This document shows positions 1 to 6,120 of a stretch of DNA of 6,120 nt, one piece after another; position 1 is the first letter of the stretch; each line of letters begins with the position of its first letter. Under the pieces are notes generated by a model. That model did no database searches. It was not told where the DNA came from and saw nothing but the letters and a program-made list of their open reading frames with translations. Origin of the DNA: an uncultured Chloroflexota bacterium (lineage in GTDB: Bacteria > Chloroflexota > Dehalococcoidia > Lucifugimonadales > CAJWER01); the NCBI GenBank assembly GCA_913030785.1, contig CAJWER010000185.1:1-6120 (forward strand), read 5' to 3'. The position numbers and the translations under genes were made by a program.

Positions 1-35
1 GAATTATTTATTTTTTTCCTTTTTTTTCTTTTTCC
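1..35. other. AT-rich pyrimidine tract upstream of the operon promoter
   Basis: This stretch is almost entirely T with a few C, including runs of seven and eight T. It sits directly before the -35 box of the promoter at 36-64. No stem precedes the T runs inside the window, so it cannot be called the tail of a terminator of an upstream gene, although that gene would lie outside the view. An AT-rich block in this position could act as an UP-like element or a bent segment that strengthens the promoter; that role is inference. No coding sequence is seen here. Confidence 0.4.
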
Positions 36-64
36 TTGACAAATTAATTTCTCCCTGATAAAAT
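36..64 (+). promoter_or_regulatory. Sigma70-type promoter of the ABC transporter operon
   Basis: A perfect -35 hexamer TTGACA lies at 36-41 and a -10 hexamer TAAAAT (five of six matches to TATAAT) at 59-64, separated by exactly 17 nt. A TG at 56-57, one base before the -10, makes an extended -10 element. Transcription would begin near 71-72, leaving a leader of about 55 nt before the ATG at 127. This is close to the strongest arrangement for a housekeeping sigma factor. It argues against translation from the upstream in-frame GTG at 76, which would sit only a few bases from the transcript end. No clear operator palindrome was found around it. Confidence 0.72.
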
Positions 65-114
65 CCCGTTTCATAGTGCATTTCATGGAGATATTTCCTA
101 ACATTCAATTATTA

Positions 115-120
115 GAGAGA
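115..120 (+). promoter_or_regulatory. Ribosome binding site deciding the binding-protein start
   Basis: The purine stretch GAGAGA ends 6 nt before the ATG at 127 and is followed by a run of A. It is a modest Shine-Dalgarno match in good position. It supports the start at 127 over the in-frame GTG at 76 and ATG at 85, and the twin-arginine signal then falls at the normal distance from the N terminus. Confidence 0.55.
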
Positions 121-126
121 AAAAAA

Positions 127-1716
127 ATGATTAAAAAATCTAATTTTTCCCGTCGACGCTTTATCTCTTACGCTGGTGCCAGCGCAGCCATGGCGGTCAC
201 TGGCACTACTAGCTTAATCGGGACCAGCGCATTGGCATCGAAGGTTCAACGTGGTGGTACGATTACACTGTCCGTTCCGGAGCCTGTGTCGGAACTTGAC
301 CCGCATAAGGTTGTCAGCCACGGTTCATTCCCTGCCACATTCCACATGTTCAGTGCCCTGACCAGAATCGGTCAAGACTTCAACGCAAAACCAGAACTCG
401 CCAAATCGTGGTCAACTTTAGACGGCGGTCAAACCTGGACGTTCAATCTTTTTGAGAACGCCAAGTTTCACAATGGTCGCCCTGTAACAGCCGAGGACGT
501 TAAATACAGCCTAGAGAGAGTCCTCGACGAAAAAACCTCACCCCATGGTCATACCGCCATCGGTCCAATTAAGGAAGTCATCGCCAAAGGGCTGCACACA
601 GTGGAGATTCGACTGACCACTACTTATGTCGACCTGCCCGTGGACCTCGGCGGGATTTATCCGCGTGTTGTCGACCGCGAGAATATAGACAAGATCTACA
701 CCGCGCCCAATGGCAGTGGGCCGTTCAAGATGGTCAAATGGGAGCCAAACGGTATCACCGTACTTGCGGCCAACTCGGATTATCACATAATAGGCGAGGA
801 CGGTCAGGCGATCCCCTATATTGATTCCATGAGGCTAGTGCCAATCAAAGAACCCACTTCCGAATTTGCAGCGCTTCAGAGCGGTGAGACCGACATCATG
901 TTTCAGCTGCCTTACGATCTTATCCCCGCCGCCAAGGGTGATCCGAAGATTGTCGTGGATGCAACCGAGACAGGCTATCATAACCTTAGCCTACACCAGA
1001 AGCCAACCTTCCGTCTGCCGAACGACAATTCTGAGTTGCTGCTCGATAAGCGGGTTCGCCAAGCGCTTGCCTATGCCATCAACAGGCCCGCGATACTCGA
1101 CGTGTCGATCGGTGGCTTTGGCAGGATAGGGAACGATCAACCGATCCCACCCACCCATGTCTATGGCCATGCCGGGCTGAAACCACGCGAGCACAATGTC
1201 GAAAAGTCTAAACAGCTCCTCGCTGAGGCTGGTGTCAAACCCGGTACGCGGCTCATCCTACATACTACGACCGGACGTCCCGGACTGATGGAACACGCGC
1301 TCGCGGTACGAGAAATGGCCAAGGAGGTAGGATTGGACATCGCTGTCGACGCCATTGACATCAGCAGGTACTGGACAGACATTGAGTACCGCGCCCCGAT
1401 GTACATGGACAATTGGGGAGCCCGCCAAACTATCAACGCGTCGATTAAGCCGTTTTACGAGACCGGTGGCGGCAATAACTGCGCTGGTTTTAGTAACGCT
1501 AATGTAGACAGCCTCCTGTCCCGGGCTGAGGGCGAAACCGATTTCGAGTCACGCAAGTCGCTTTACAATCAGGCCATGGAGATTATCTCCGACGAGGCGG
1601 TAACCATCATCCCTTATTTCAAAGGATACTATATCGCCATGAACCCGGCAGTCGGAGGCGTCTCTGCCCACCCGATGAGCTACATGTGGCTCGATTGGGC
1701 ATATCGTAAAGCCTAA
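127..1716 (+). CDS. ABC transporter substrate-binding protein, family 5 (DppA/OppA-like), Tat-exported
   Basis: This is the periplasmic solute receptor of the importer, 529 aa from the chosen start. The N terminus is a Tat signal: basic residues, SRRRFIS at 8-14, a hydrophobic stretch, and a likely cleavage site after SALA (residue 37). The mature part begins with the RGGTITL strand typical of SBP_bac_5 proteins. The family core follows: PELAKSW near 89-95, FHNGRPVTAEDVKYSLERV at 114-132, DKRVRQALAYAINR at 307-320, and the NWG segment near 429 followed by FSNANVDSLL ending near 464. Length fits the family. The open frame extends upstream to GTG 76, but promoter position, ribosome site and signal placement favour ATG 127. 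Family members bind peptides, nickel, opines, glycosides and other solutes; the ligand cannot be told here. The first eight codons are strikingly AT-rich compared with the rest. Confidence 0.93.
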   Translation: MIKKSNFSRRRFISYAGASAAMAVTGTTSLIGTSALASKVQRGGTITLSVPEPVSELDPHKVVSHGSFPATFHMFSALTRIGQDFNAKPELAKSWSTLDGGQTWTFNLFENAKFHNGRPVTAEDVKYSLERVLDEKTSPHGHTAIGPIKEVIAKGLHTVEIRLTTTYVDLPVDLGGIYPRVVDRENIDKIYTAPNGSGPFKMVKWEPNGITVLAANSDYHIIGEDGQAIPYIDSMRLVPIKEPTSEFAALQSGETDIMFQLPYDLIPAAKGDPKIVVDATETGYHNLSLHQKPTFRLPNDNSELLLDKRVRQALAYAINRPAILDVSIGGFGRIGNDQPIPPTHVYGHAGLKPREHNVEKSKQLLAEAGVKPGTRLILHTTTGRPGLMEHALAVREMAKEVGLDIAVDAIDISRYWTDIEYRAPMYMDNWGARQTINASIKPFYETGGGNNCAGFSNANVDSLLSRAEGETDFESRKSLYNQAMEIISDEAVTIIPYFKGYYIAMNPAVGGVSAHPMSYMWLDWAYRKA

Positions 1717-1727
1717 GATAAATAGGG

Positions 1728-1746
1728 GGAACTTGAACAGAGTTCC
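1728..1746 (+). other. Stem-loop just after the binding-protein gene
   Basis: GGAACT (1728-1733) and AGTTCC (1741-1746) form a perfect 6-bp stem with a 7-nt loop, starting 11 nt after the stop codon. No T run follows, so it is not an intrinsic terminator. Hairpins here in binding-protein operons often protect the 3' end of the first gene's mRNA and raise its level over the permeases; that role is inferred from position. A second pairing, GCGATG (1747-1752) with CATCGC (1780-1785), could stack next to it with a long loop. Confidence 0.4.
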
Positions 1747-1784
1747 GCGATGGTTCGCCGTGATGATTCCTATCCGTGACATCG

Positions 1785-1801
1785 CACTGGTCATATCAGT
1801 G
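1785..1801 (+). repeat. Short inverted repeat in the gap before the first permease gene
   Basis: CACTG (1785-1789) and CAGTG (1797-1801) pair around a 7-nt spacer, and a G-T pair can extend the stem inward. It lies about 30 nt before the permease start. It may be a weak hairpin, an RNA processing site or chance. Its first base is shared with the longer-range pairing partner at 1780-1785, so the two folds would compete at that base. Confidence 0.25.
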
Positions 1802-1830
1802 GAGAGAGAACAAGTAACAGGATCATTTCC

Positions 1831-2817
1831 ATGACAGGTGATCTGCCAGTTTTCTTTGTTAGACGATTGTTGACCAGCCTTCTGGTTCTGGTGATCATCA
1901 GTATGATATTGATGGGCGTCGTCCAACTGATGCCGGGCGATGCGGTTGACATGATGTTACGCGGGCTCTCTCCGACCGCGGTAAGCCAGGAGACCCTCGA
2001 CGTGAAGCGGCGGGAGCTTGGACTAGACCTACCGGTGTGGCTTCAATACTGGAACTGGATGACTTCACTTCTCCAAGGGGATTTCGGCCGGTCGTTCACC
2101 CTAAACGTGCCGGTTGGTCCAATGATCGCCGGCCGGTTGAAATCGTCGCTGATCCTGGCCGTCCCGGCGTTCATGGCGATGATTGTTTTCGGAATCGGAC
2201 TGGGTGTGGTGGCGGCTTTGAAGGAGAACTCGCCACTGGACCGGACAATCCAGCTTGTGAGCCTCACTGCCATTGCAACGCCATCGTTCCTGATCGGATC
2301 GGTTTTCATCTACGTGTTCGCCGTCAAGCTTCATTGGATCCCAGCTGCGTTCAATGCCATCGACATCTCGCGTTTCGATACGCTAGAAACCATCAGTTTC
2401 TTTTTTGCGGCTCTGGTCTTTCCGTGCATCACCATTGCGGCTGAGATCGTCGCACACGTGTTGCGTCAGACTCGTGCCTCGATGGCTGAGGAACTGAAAT
2501 CCAATTATGTGCGCGCCGCTGTCCTGCGAGGCCTATCTCGCAGTCAAATCGTCCTTCGTCACGTACTTCTCAACGCACTGTTGCCGGCGATCACCATTAT
2601 TGCGATCAACGTCGGCTACGTGATTGGCGGCGTGGTGGTGGTGGAGTTTATCTTTTCCTACCCGGGTATCGGCAACCTGTTGCTGACAGCCATTATCACC
2701 CGCGACATCCCGACCATGCTAGGGACCATGTTGGTTGTATCAGGCGGTTATGTGTTCGCTAATCTGGTCGCCGATCTACTCTATTCGGTGTTGAACCCTC
2801 GCATTCGGTTAACCTGA
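1831..2817 (+). CDS. ABC transporter permease, DppB/OppB type
   Basis: This is one of the two inner-membrane channel subunits, 328 aa. A first membrane segment spans about residues 9-32. The periplasmic segment contains the DppB-type block GLDLPVWLQYWNW (64-76) with QGDFGRSF at 82-89. Further hydrophobic segments lie near 105-130, 140-166, 188-210, 247-270 and 295-318. The cytoplasmic EAA-type loop that contacts the ATPase is readable as YVRAAVLRGL (226-235) through NALLP (248-252), followed by EFIFSYPGIG at 272-281, all characteristic of this family. ATG 1831 is the first usual start codon after an in-frame stop at 1777, with AGGA at 1819-1822 spaced 8 nt away. It follows the binding-protein gene by 114 nt and precedes the second permease by 10 nt. 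Substrate choice depends mainly on the binding protein. Confidence 0.93.
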   Translation: MTGDLPVFFVRRLLTSLLVLVIISMILMGVVQLMPGDAVDMMLRGLSPTAVSQETLDVKRRELGLDLPVWLQYWNWMTSLLQGDFGRSFTLNVPVGPMIAGRLKSSLILAVPAFMAMIVFGIGLGVVAALKENSPLDRTIQLVSLTAIATPSFLIGSVFIYVFAVKLHWIPAAFNAIDISRFDTLETISFFFAALVFPCITIAAEIVAHVLRQTRASMAEELKSNYVRAAVLRGLSRSQIVLRHVLLNALLPAITIIAINVGYVIGGVVVVEFIFSYPGIGNLLLTAIITRDIPTMLGTMLVVSGGYVFANLVADLLYSVLNPRIRLT

Positions 2818-2820
2818 GGA
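2816..2820 (+). promoter_or_regulatory. Ribosome binding site overlapping a stop codon
   Basis: GAGGA overlaps the last two bases of the upstream TGA stop and sits 7 nt before the ATG at 2828. Termination on the first permease therefore places ribosomes at the start of the second. This suggests coupled translation and equal amounts of the two channel subunits. Confidence 0.6.
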
Positions 2821-2827
2821 TTGTACC

Positions 2828-3670
2828 ATGAAGAATTTAACTAGCCAGCAGGTGACCACACTTCTCATCGGCAGCGGAATTGCTGCATTTTTCGCATCAA
2901 TCGCCATCTTCGGGCCGTGGATCGCTCCGGGCGACGCGGAGACGATGCACTTCACTCACCTCAAACAAGGGCCGTCGTCGGAATTTCTACTCGGCACAGA
3001 CCGGTTCGGCCGTGACGTTCTCAGTCGATTGATCATCGGCACTCGCACAACCATTGTAATCGCCGCTTCTAGTACGGCCCTGGCAACCGTTTTGGGTACC
3101 GCCATCGGGCTCATAAGCGCTTACTTCGGCGGGCGCGTCGATGGCGTCGTTATGCGGCTTAACGACGTGTTCATTGCCTTCCCAACCCTCGTCTTCGCGA
3201 TGTTTGTAATCGGCGTCCTTGGACCCGGGATAGTCAATGGTATACTCGTCATTGCGCTCATATTCACATCGAGCATTGCCCGAGTGGTACGCAGCGCCGC
3301 GCTTGGCGTCGTTATTCTGGAATATGTGGATGCCGCCCGGATCCGTGGAGAGACGATTCTGTTCATCCTATGCCACGAAGTGCTTCCCAATCTCTATCCC
3401 ACCATCATCGTCGAAGTGTGTATTCGTTTCGGTTTCGCAATCTTGGTGACTGCAAGTCTCAGCTATATCGGACTCGGCCCGCCGCCACCAATGCCCGACT
3501 GGGGTACCATGGCCTCCGAAGGACGTTCGCTCATGCTCACCAATCCCTGGCCGGTTTTCGCACCGTGCATCGCCATCGTCTTGCTAGTGGTTGGAATCAA
3601 CTTCCTAGGAGACGGTCTGCGAGTGCTCCTTGTTGCACGTCGCACGGGGCATTTAGGTAGCACCGCATGA
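2828..3670 (+). CDS. ABC transporter permease, DppC/OppC type
   Basis: This is the second channel subunit, 280 aa, expected to pair with the preceding permease. It has the N-terminal membrane segment of OppC_N type (about residues 11-33). The conserved block FLLGTDRFGRDVLSRLIIGTR (53-73) follows, then a transmembrane domain with segments near 76-100, 115-140, 142-163, 200-216 and 243-262. The EAA loop reads EYVDAARIRG (165-174) and continues through HEVLPN (183-188). The family signature LSYIGLGPPPP with DWGTM (211-228) and the C-terminal GDGLRVLLV (261-269) are present. Length is normal. The stop codon overlaps the ATPase start by 4 nt (ATGA at 3667-3670), so the two genes are probably translationally coupled. 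No lesion is seen. Confidence 0.94.
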   Translation: MKNLTSQQVTTLLIGSGIAAFFASIAIFGPWIAPGDAETMHFTHLKQGPSSEFLLGTDRFGRDVLSRLIIGTRTTIVIAASSTALATVLGTAIGLISAYFGGRVDGVVMRLNDVFIAFPTLVFAMFVIGVLGPGIVNGILVIALIFTSSIARVVRSAALGVVILEYVDAARIRGETILFILCHEVLPNLYPTIIVEVCIRFGFAILVTASLSYIGLGPPPPMPDWGTMASEGRSLMLTNPWPVFAPCIAIVLLVVGINFLGDGLRVLLVARRTGHLGSTA

Positions 3671-5733
3671 TGGCGGTCCAAGGTGTCGGCAATCCGCATG
3701 AGACTCCAGCCCTTGCATTCCATGACGTGACGATCAGTTTCCAAACCAAGGCTATTTCCTCTCCGGTAGTTCGCAACGCAACCTTGACCATCGCGCCGGG
3801 CGAGGCAATGGCCCTCGTCGGAGAATCGGGCAGCGGAAAGAGCACGCTCGCTTATGCTGCAATGGGGGATGAGCTAAACGGAGCTCGGGTAATTAGTGGC
3901 CGGGTCGAGGTCTCGGGCACCGATATTTCGACCCTTTCGGGGCCAAAGCTGCAGCGCCTTCGCGGCGGAAAGGTAGCGATGGTCCCGCAAGATCCGATGA
4001 CAAGCCTCAGTCCGTCTCTCCGCATAGGTAGACAACTCTACGAGGTCCTATCGCTTCACCACGGGCTCAAAGGCCGCCCACTCGAGGACAGTGCCTCTGA
4101 AGCGTTACGTCTAGTAGACCTAACGGATGTGCCACGCATACTACGTAGCTATCCGCACCAGCTTAGTGGTGGCCAACAACAACGTGTCCTCCTGTCTCTC
4201 GCCATGGCGGGTCAGCCAGGTCTCCTGATCTTGGACGAGGCCACGACTGGCCTTGATGTCACCACTGAAGCGCGCATCCTCGAGCTGGTCGGCCGGATTC
4301 AGCGGGAGACCCGCACGTCAGTTCTACTCATAACCCATAACCTTGGGATCGTTCGTCGGTTCTGTCAAAGTGTTGCTGTCATCTATTTTGGCGATATTGT
4401 CGAGATCGGCTCGGTCGAGGCAGTCTTGAATCATCCCGCGCATCCTTACTCTCGCGCCCTTCTCGACTGCATTCCTCCAATCGACAGCCACATAACCGGG
4501 CAGAGGCTTCCAACCATAGACGGGGCGATACCCAGGCGAACGGATATGCCTGCCGGTTGTCTCTTTGCGCCACGCTGTCAGAGGGCTACGGATGTGTGCA
4601 GCGAGCGTGTCCCTGAGTTGAGAACAATCTCCCCGGGATATCTCGCCCGGTGTGTTTATGCCGAGGACGAGCTGGCCTCAATGCTGCGCTCGCCACGAGA
4701 CACTCTGCTGAACGAAAGGGACTCCAGTTCTGTGCACCGCCCGATCCCATTGTTGGAAGTCAAGGACCTGGTCGTGACCTATCAAAGTGGCAGGCATCGT
4801 GTAACCGCGGTTAACAAGATATCTTTCTCTTGCAATCGAGGCGAGGTGCTTGGCATCGTCGGCGAGAGCGGTTGTGGTAAGACCAGTCTCGCGCGTTGTA
4901 TCGTAGGTCTCATCGAACCGAAGGGGGGCCAGATTGTTTTCGATGGGCAGGAACTCACCGGTTATGGACTTCGCAGGCCGCATCCTTTACGCAAAAGTGT
5001 GCAAATGGTGTTTCAAAATCCCGAATCCTCGATCAATCCCCAGCACACGGTCGAACAATGCCTCATGCGACCTTTGGTTCTATACGACCTAGTGGTTCGG
5101 AAGAAGAGGAGGGACAAGGTGGTCGAACTACTCGAATCTGTCCAACTTGGCAGCGAATACATGGGACGTTATCCTCACGAGTTATCCGGCGGGGAGCTGC
5201 AGCGTGTGGCGATCGCTCGGGCCTTTTCCTCCGATCCTGATCTGATTGTCTGTGACGAGCCGGTGTCTTCCCTCGATGTCTCTATTCAGGCCGGGGTGTT
5301 GAACCTGTTGATGGAGTTACAGCAGAAGAACAAGGTAAGCTTCGTGTTCATTAGCCATGACCTCAATGTGGTTCGCCACGTAAGCAACAGAATCACGGTG
5401 ATGTACAATGGACGCATTTGCGAGATGGGCACGCCCTCCGAGTTGTTCGTGCCTCCATACCATCCTTACACTGAAGAACTCCTGGCCGCCGTCCCTATGG
5501 TCGGGGTTCGGAAGCGCAAGGTCATCCCGACGGGCAATCCGTCAAGATATACGACCACCACGGATACGCCTTGCTGTCAGTTTTCAGGCCGGTGCCCACG
5601 CTATGTAGGGATGATTTGCGACAAGTCCGTGCCGCCGGACAAATTTACTCACAGCGATCGGCATCTTTACTGCCACATTCCGTTGAAAGAGCTTGAATCC
5701 ATGGAACCCGTCCTCGAAAAGGTTGTTGAGTGA
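3667..5733 (+). CDS. Fused double ATPase subunit of a peptide-type ABC importer (DppD-DppF fusion)
   Basis: This 688-aa cytoplasmic protein carries two complete nucleotide-binding domains that are separate DppD and DppF subunits in many bacteria. First half: Walker A GESGSGKST (52-60), Q-loop Q108, signature LSGGQ (166-170), Walker B LLILDE (186-191), H-loop H224. Second half: Walker A GESGCGKTS (399-407), Q450, LSGGE (506-510), Walker B LIVCDE (526-531), H564. All catalytic residues are present, so both sites look active. Each half ends in an oligopeptide-transporter C-terminal (oligo_HPY) region with four cysteines: C298, C304, C311, C329 and C637, C643, C651, C669. A polar linker covers about 331-360. 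Translation begins at ATG 3667, overlapping the permease stop; a second ATG at 3670 is equally possible. A better-spaced start further in is not evident. The substrate is unknown. Confidence 0.95.
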   Translation: MMAVQGVGNPHETPALAFHDVTISFQTKAISSPVVRNATLTIAPGEAMALVGESGSGKSTLAYAAMGDELNGARVISGRVEVSGTDISTLSGPKLQRLRGGKVAMVPQDPMTSLSPSLRIGRQLYEVLSLHHGLKGRPLEDSASEALRLVDLTDVPRILRSYPHQLSGGQQQRVLLSLAMAGQPGLLILDEATTGLDVTTEARILELVGRIQRETRTSVLLITHNLGIVRRFCQSVAVIYFGDIVEIGSVEAVLNHPAHPYSRALLDCIPPIDSHITGQRLPTIDGAIPRRTDMPAGCLFAPRCQRATDVCSERVPELRTISPGYLARCVYAEDELASMLRSPRDTLLNERDSSSVHRPIPLLEVKDLVVTYQSGRHRVTAVNKISFSCNRGEVLGIVGESGCGKTSLARCIVGLIEPKGGQIVFDGQELTGYGLRRPHPLRKSVQMVFQNPESSINPQHTVEQCLMRPLVLYDLVVRKKRRDKVVELLESVQLGSEYMGRYPHELSGGELQRVAIARAFSSDPDLIVCDEPVSSLDVSIQAGVLNLLMELQQKNKVSFVFISHDLNVVRHVSNRITVMYNGRICEMGTPSELFVPPYHPYTEELLAAVPMVGVRKRKVIPTGNPSRYTTTTDTPCCQFSGRCPRYVGMICDKSVPPDKFTHSDRHLYCHIPLKELESMEPVLEKVVE

Positions 5734-5734
5734 T

Positions 5735-5747
5735 CCGAGTTCCTCGG
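5735..5747 (+). other. Small hairpin immediately after the ATPase stop codon
   Basis: CCGAG (5735-5739) pairs perfectly with CTCGG (5743-5747) around a 3-nt loop, beginning one base after the stop. The following bases are G-rich and there is no T run, so it is not a convincing intrinsic terminator. It may protect the transcript end or be chance. No better terminator is seen between here and the window end, so readthrough into the downstream remnant is possible. Confidence 0.25.
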
Positions 5748-5791
5748 GGCTAGTAAGGGGGATAAAGATTAAGATGTGCGCAGGATATTGA

Positions 5792-5875
5792 ATGTCTGCC
5801 CAAATCGCGATCGTCGGACGACAAGGGGCATCTCCATCTGTCGATTGCTGGCACCTTGGGGAGTATCACAGGTGA
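5792..5875 (+). CDS. Doubtful 27-codon open frame between the ATPase and the EEP remnant
   Basis: The frame opens with ATG at 5792, preceded by AGGA (5782-5785) at a spacing of 6 nt, and ends with TGA at 5873-5875. The stop lies inside the AGGTGAG ribosome site of the next gene, a layout typical of coupled genes. The 27-aa product begins MSAQIAIVGRQ and ends HLGEYHR; I recognise no family. It could be a genuine small protein, the shrunken remains of a gene that once lay between the transporter and the EEP gene, or chance. Because the gene just downstream is decayed, the remnant reading is at least as likely as a functional one. Confidence 0.2.
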   Translation: MSAQIAIVGRQGASPSVDCWHLGEYHR

Positions 5876-5881
5876 GCGTGC

Positions 5882-6120
5882 ATGAAAATTGTCACTTACA
5901 ACATCCATAAGGTGTGGGCGTGGACGATCACATCGATTTAGGGCGGATCGCCCGGTCCCTGGAGGGTGCTTGATTAGCCTCAACGAGGTAGAACGCTTCT
6001 GGTCGTGGAACGGTCAAGCGATGAATAGAGTTCCTTGCTACCGGAGTACTACTGGGTTTATGGCAACCCTTACCACCACAAACGACTCGTCTTGAAACCA
6101 GAGACCACCGTGACGTAGGA
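5882..6120 (+). pseudogene. Frame-shifted 5' part of an endonuclease/exonuclease/phosphatase (EEP) family gene, running off the window
   Basis: A good ribosome site (AGGTGAG, 5870-5876) precedes ATG 5882, which opens MKIVTYNIHK, the typical N terminus of EEP-fold phosphoesterases. The frame then breaks and stops at 5939-5941. The family sequence continues in other frames: GVGVDDHIDLGRIARSLEGA from 5911 to 5970, ending at a TGA; ISLNEVERFW from 5973; and LLPEYYWVYG at 6035-6064. Each junction costs one base modulo three, so the third piece is back in the first frame. The NEVE segment would carry the metal-binding glutamate of the family. Beyond 6064 I cannot follow the homology, and a TAG follows at 6116-6118. 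Intact relatives are usually around 250-300 aa and cleave phosphoester bonds. Three breaks within about 150 nt point to a dead gene, not a single sequencing error. Confidence 0.8.

Noticed and set aside
69..86. Direct repeat TTTCAT at 69-74 and 81-86 near the predicted transcription start
   Set aside because: Six bases repeated once in an AT-rich leader is expected by chance, and there is no further conserved flank.
76..126. Upstream in-frame starts (GTG 76, ATG 85) that would lengthen the binding protein by up to 17 residues
   Set aside because: They would bury the twin-arginine signal deeper in the protein, and the GTG lies only a few bases after the predicted transcription start. ATG 127 has a purine ribosome site at 115-120.
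1733..1834. Open frame of about 34 codons in the first intergenic gap ending in an ATGA overlap with the permease start
   Set aside because: The only upstream start is a TTG with purines too close to it, and the internal ATG at 1763 has no ribosome site. The peptide is unrecognised and the length is easily reached by chance.
2037..2444. 135-codon alternative frame inside the first permease gene
   Set aside because: It overlaps an intact permease with clear family motifs, and its translation is low-complexity and unlike any known protein, so it is a shadow frame.
5811..5821. Palindrome TCGTC-G-GACGA in the spacer before the EEP remnant
   Set aside because: The one-base centre is too tight for a hairpin, it is far from any visible promoter, and it has no second copy in the window to suggest an operator.
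5750..5983. 77-codon open frame on the minus strand over the spacer and EEP remnant
   Set aside because: It lies antisense to recognisable EEP segments, has no family resemblance, and its length is typical of random frames at this GC content.
5882..6118. Programmed frameshifting that would make the EEP segments one functional protein
   Set aside because: Three shifts in about 150 nt would be needed, without clear slippery heptamers followed by strong structures. The middle junction also appears to lack several bases of family sequence, so decay is the simpler reading.

Overview
The window holds one complete peptide-type ABC import operon on the + strand, followed by the decayed start of a phosphoesterase-like gene. 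The order is a Tat-exported family 5 solute-binding protein (127-1716), two membrane permeases of the DppB and DppC types (1831-2817 and 2828-3670), and one long ATPase carrying both nucleotide-binding domains (3667-5733). Frame-shifted remains of an endonuclease/exonuclease/phosphatase (EEP) family gene begin at 5882 and run off the right edge. The gene layout, the Tat-type signal on the binding protein, the fused double ATPase and the EEP neighbour suggest a Gram-negative proteobacterium, most likely an alphaproteobacterium of the rhizobial kind. That placement is inference from gene content only.

Region by region. Bases 1-126 are a very AT-rich leader with a pyrimidine tract and a near-consensus sigma70-type promoter (TTGACA, 17 nt, TAAAAT, with an extended -10 TG). 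The GC content is about 24% by hand count over 1-150, whereas a sample inside the ATPase gene (3961-4020) is about 62%. The binding-protein gene is followed by a 114-nt gap with small inverted repeats but no intrinsic terminator. The remaining transporter genes are tightly packed: a 10-nt gap between the permeases, then a 4-nt ATGA overlap into the ATPase. Bases 5734-5881 hold a short hairpin, a 27-codon open frame of doubtful status, and a ribosome binding site for the dead gene. From 5882 onward, EEP-like peptide segments can be read only by changing frame three times.

How the genes work together: the periplasmic binding protein would capture an oligopeptide, opine, glycoside or similar solute and pass it to the permease heterodimer. 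The two ATPase halves would power import from the cytoplasmic side. The substrate cannot be read from the sequence. All four transporter genes look intact, with every expected ATPase motif present, while the downstream enzyme gene is dead. The promoter and the hairpins after the first gene fit the usual pattern of more binding protein than membrane components. I do not see a new kind of system here. The points most worth a second look are the multiply broken EEP gene, the abrupt composition change at the left edge, and the two four-cysteine clusters in the fused ATPase.
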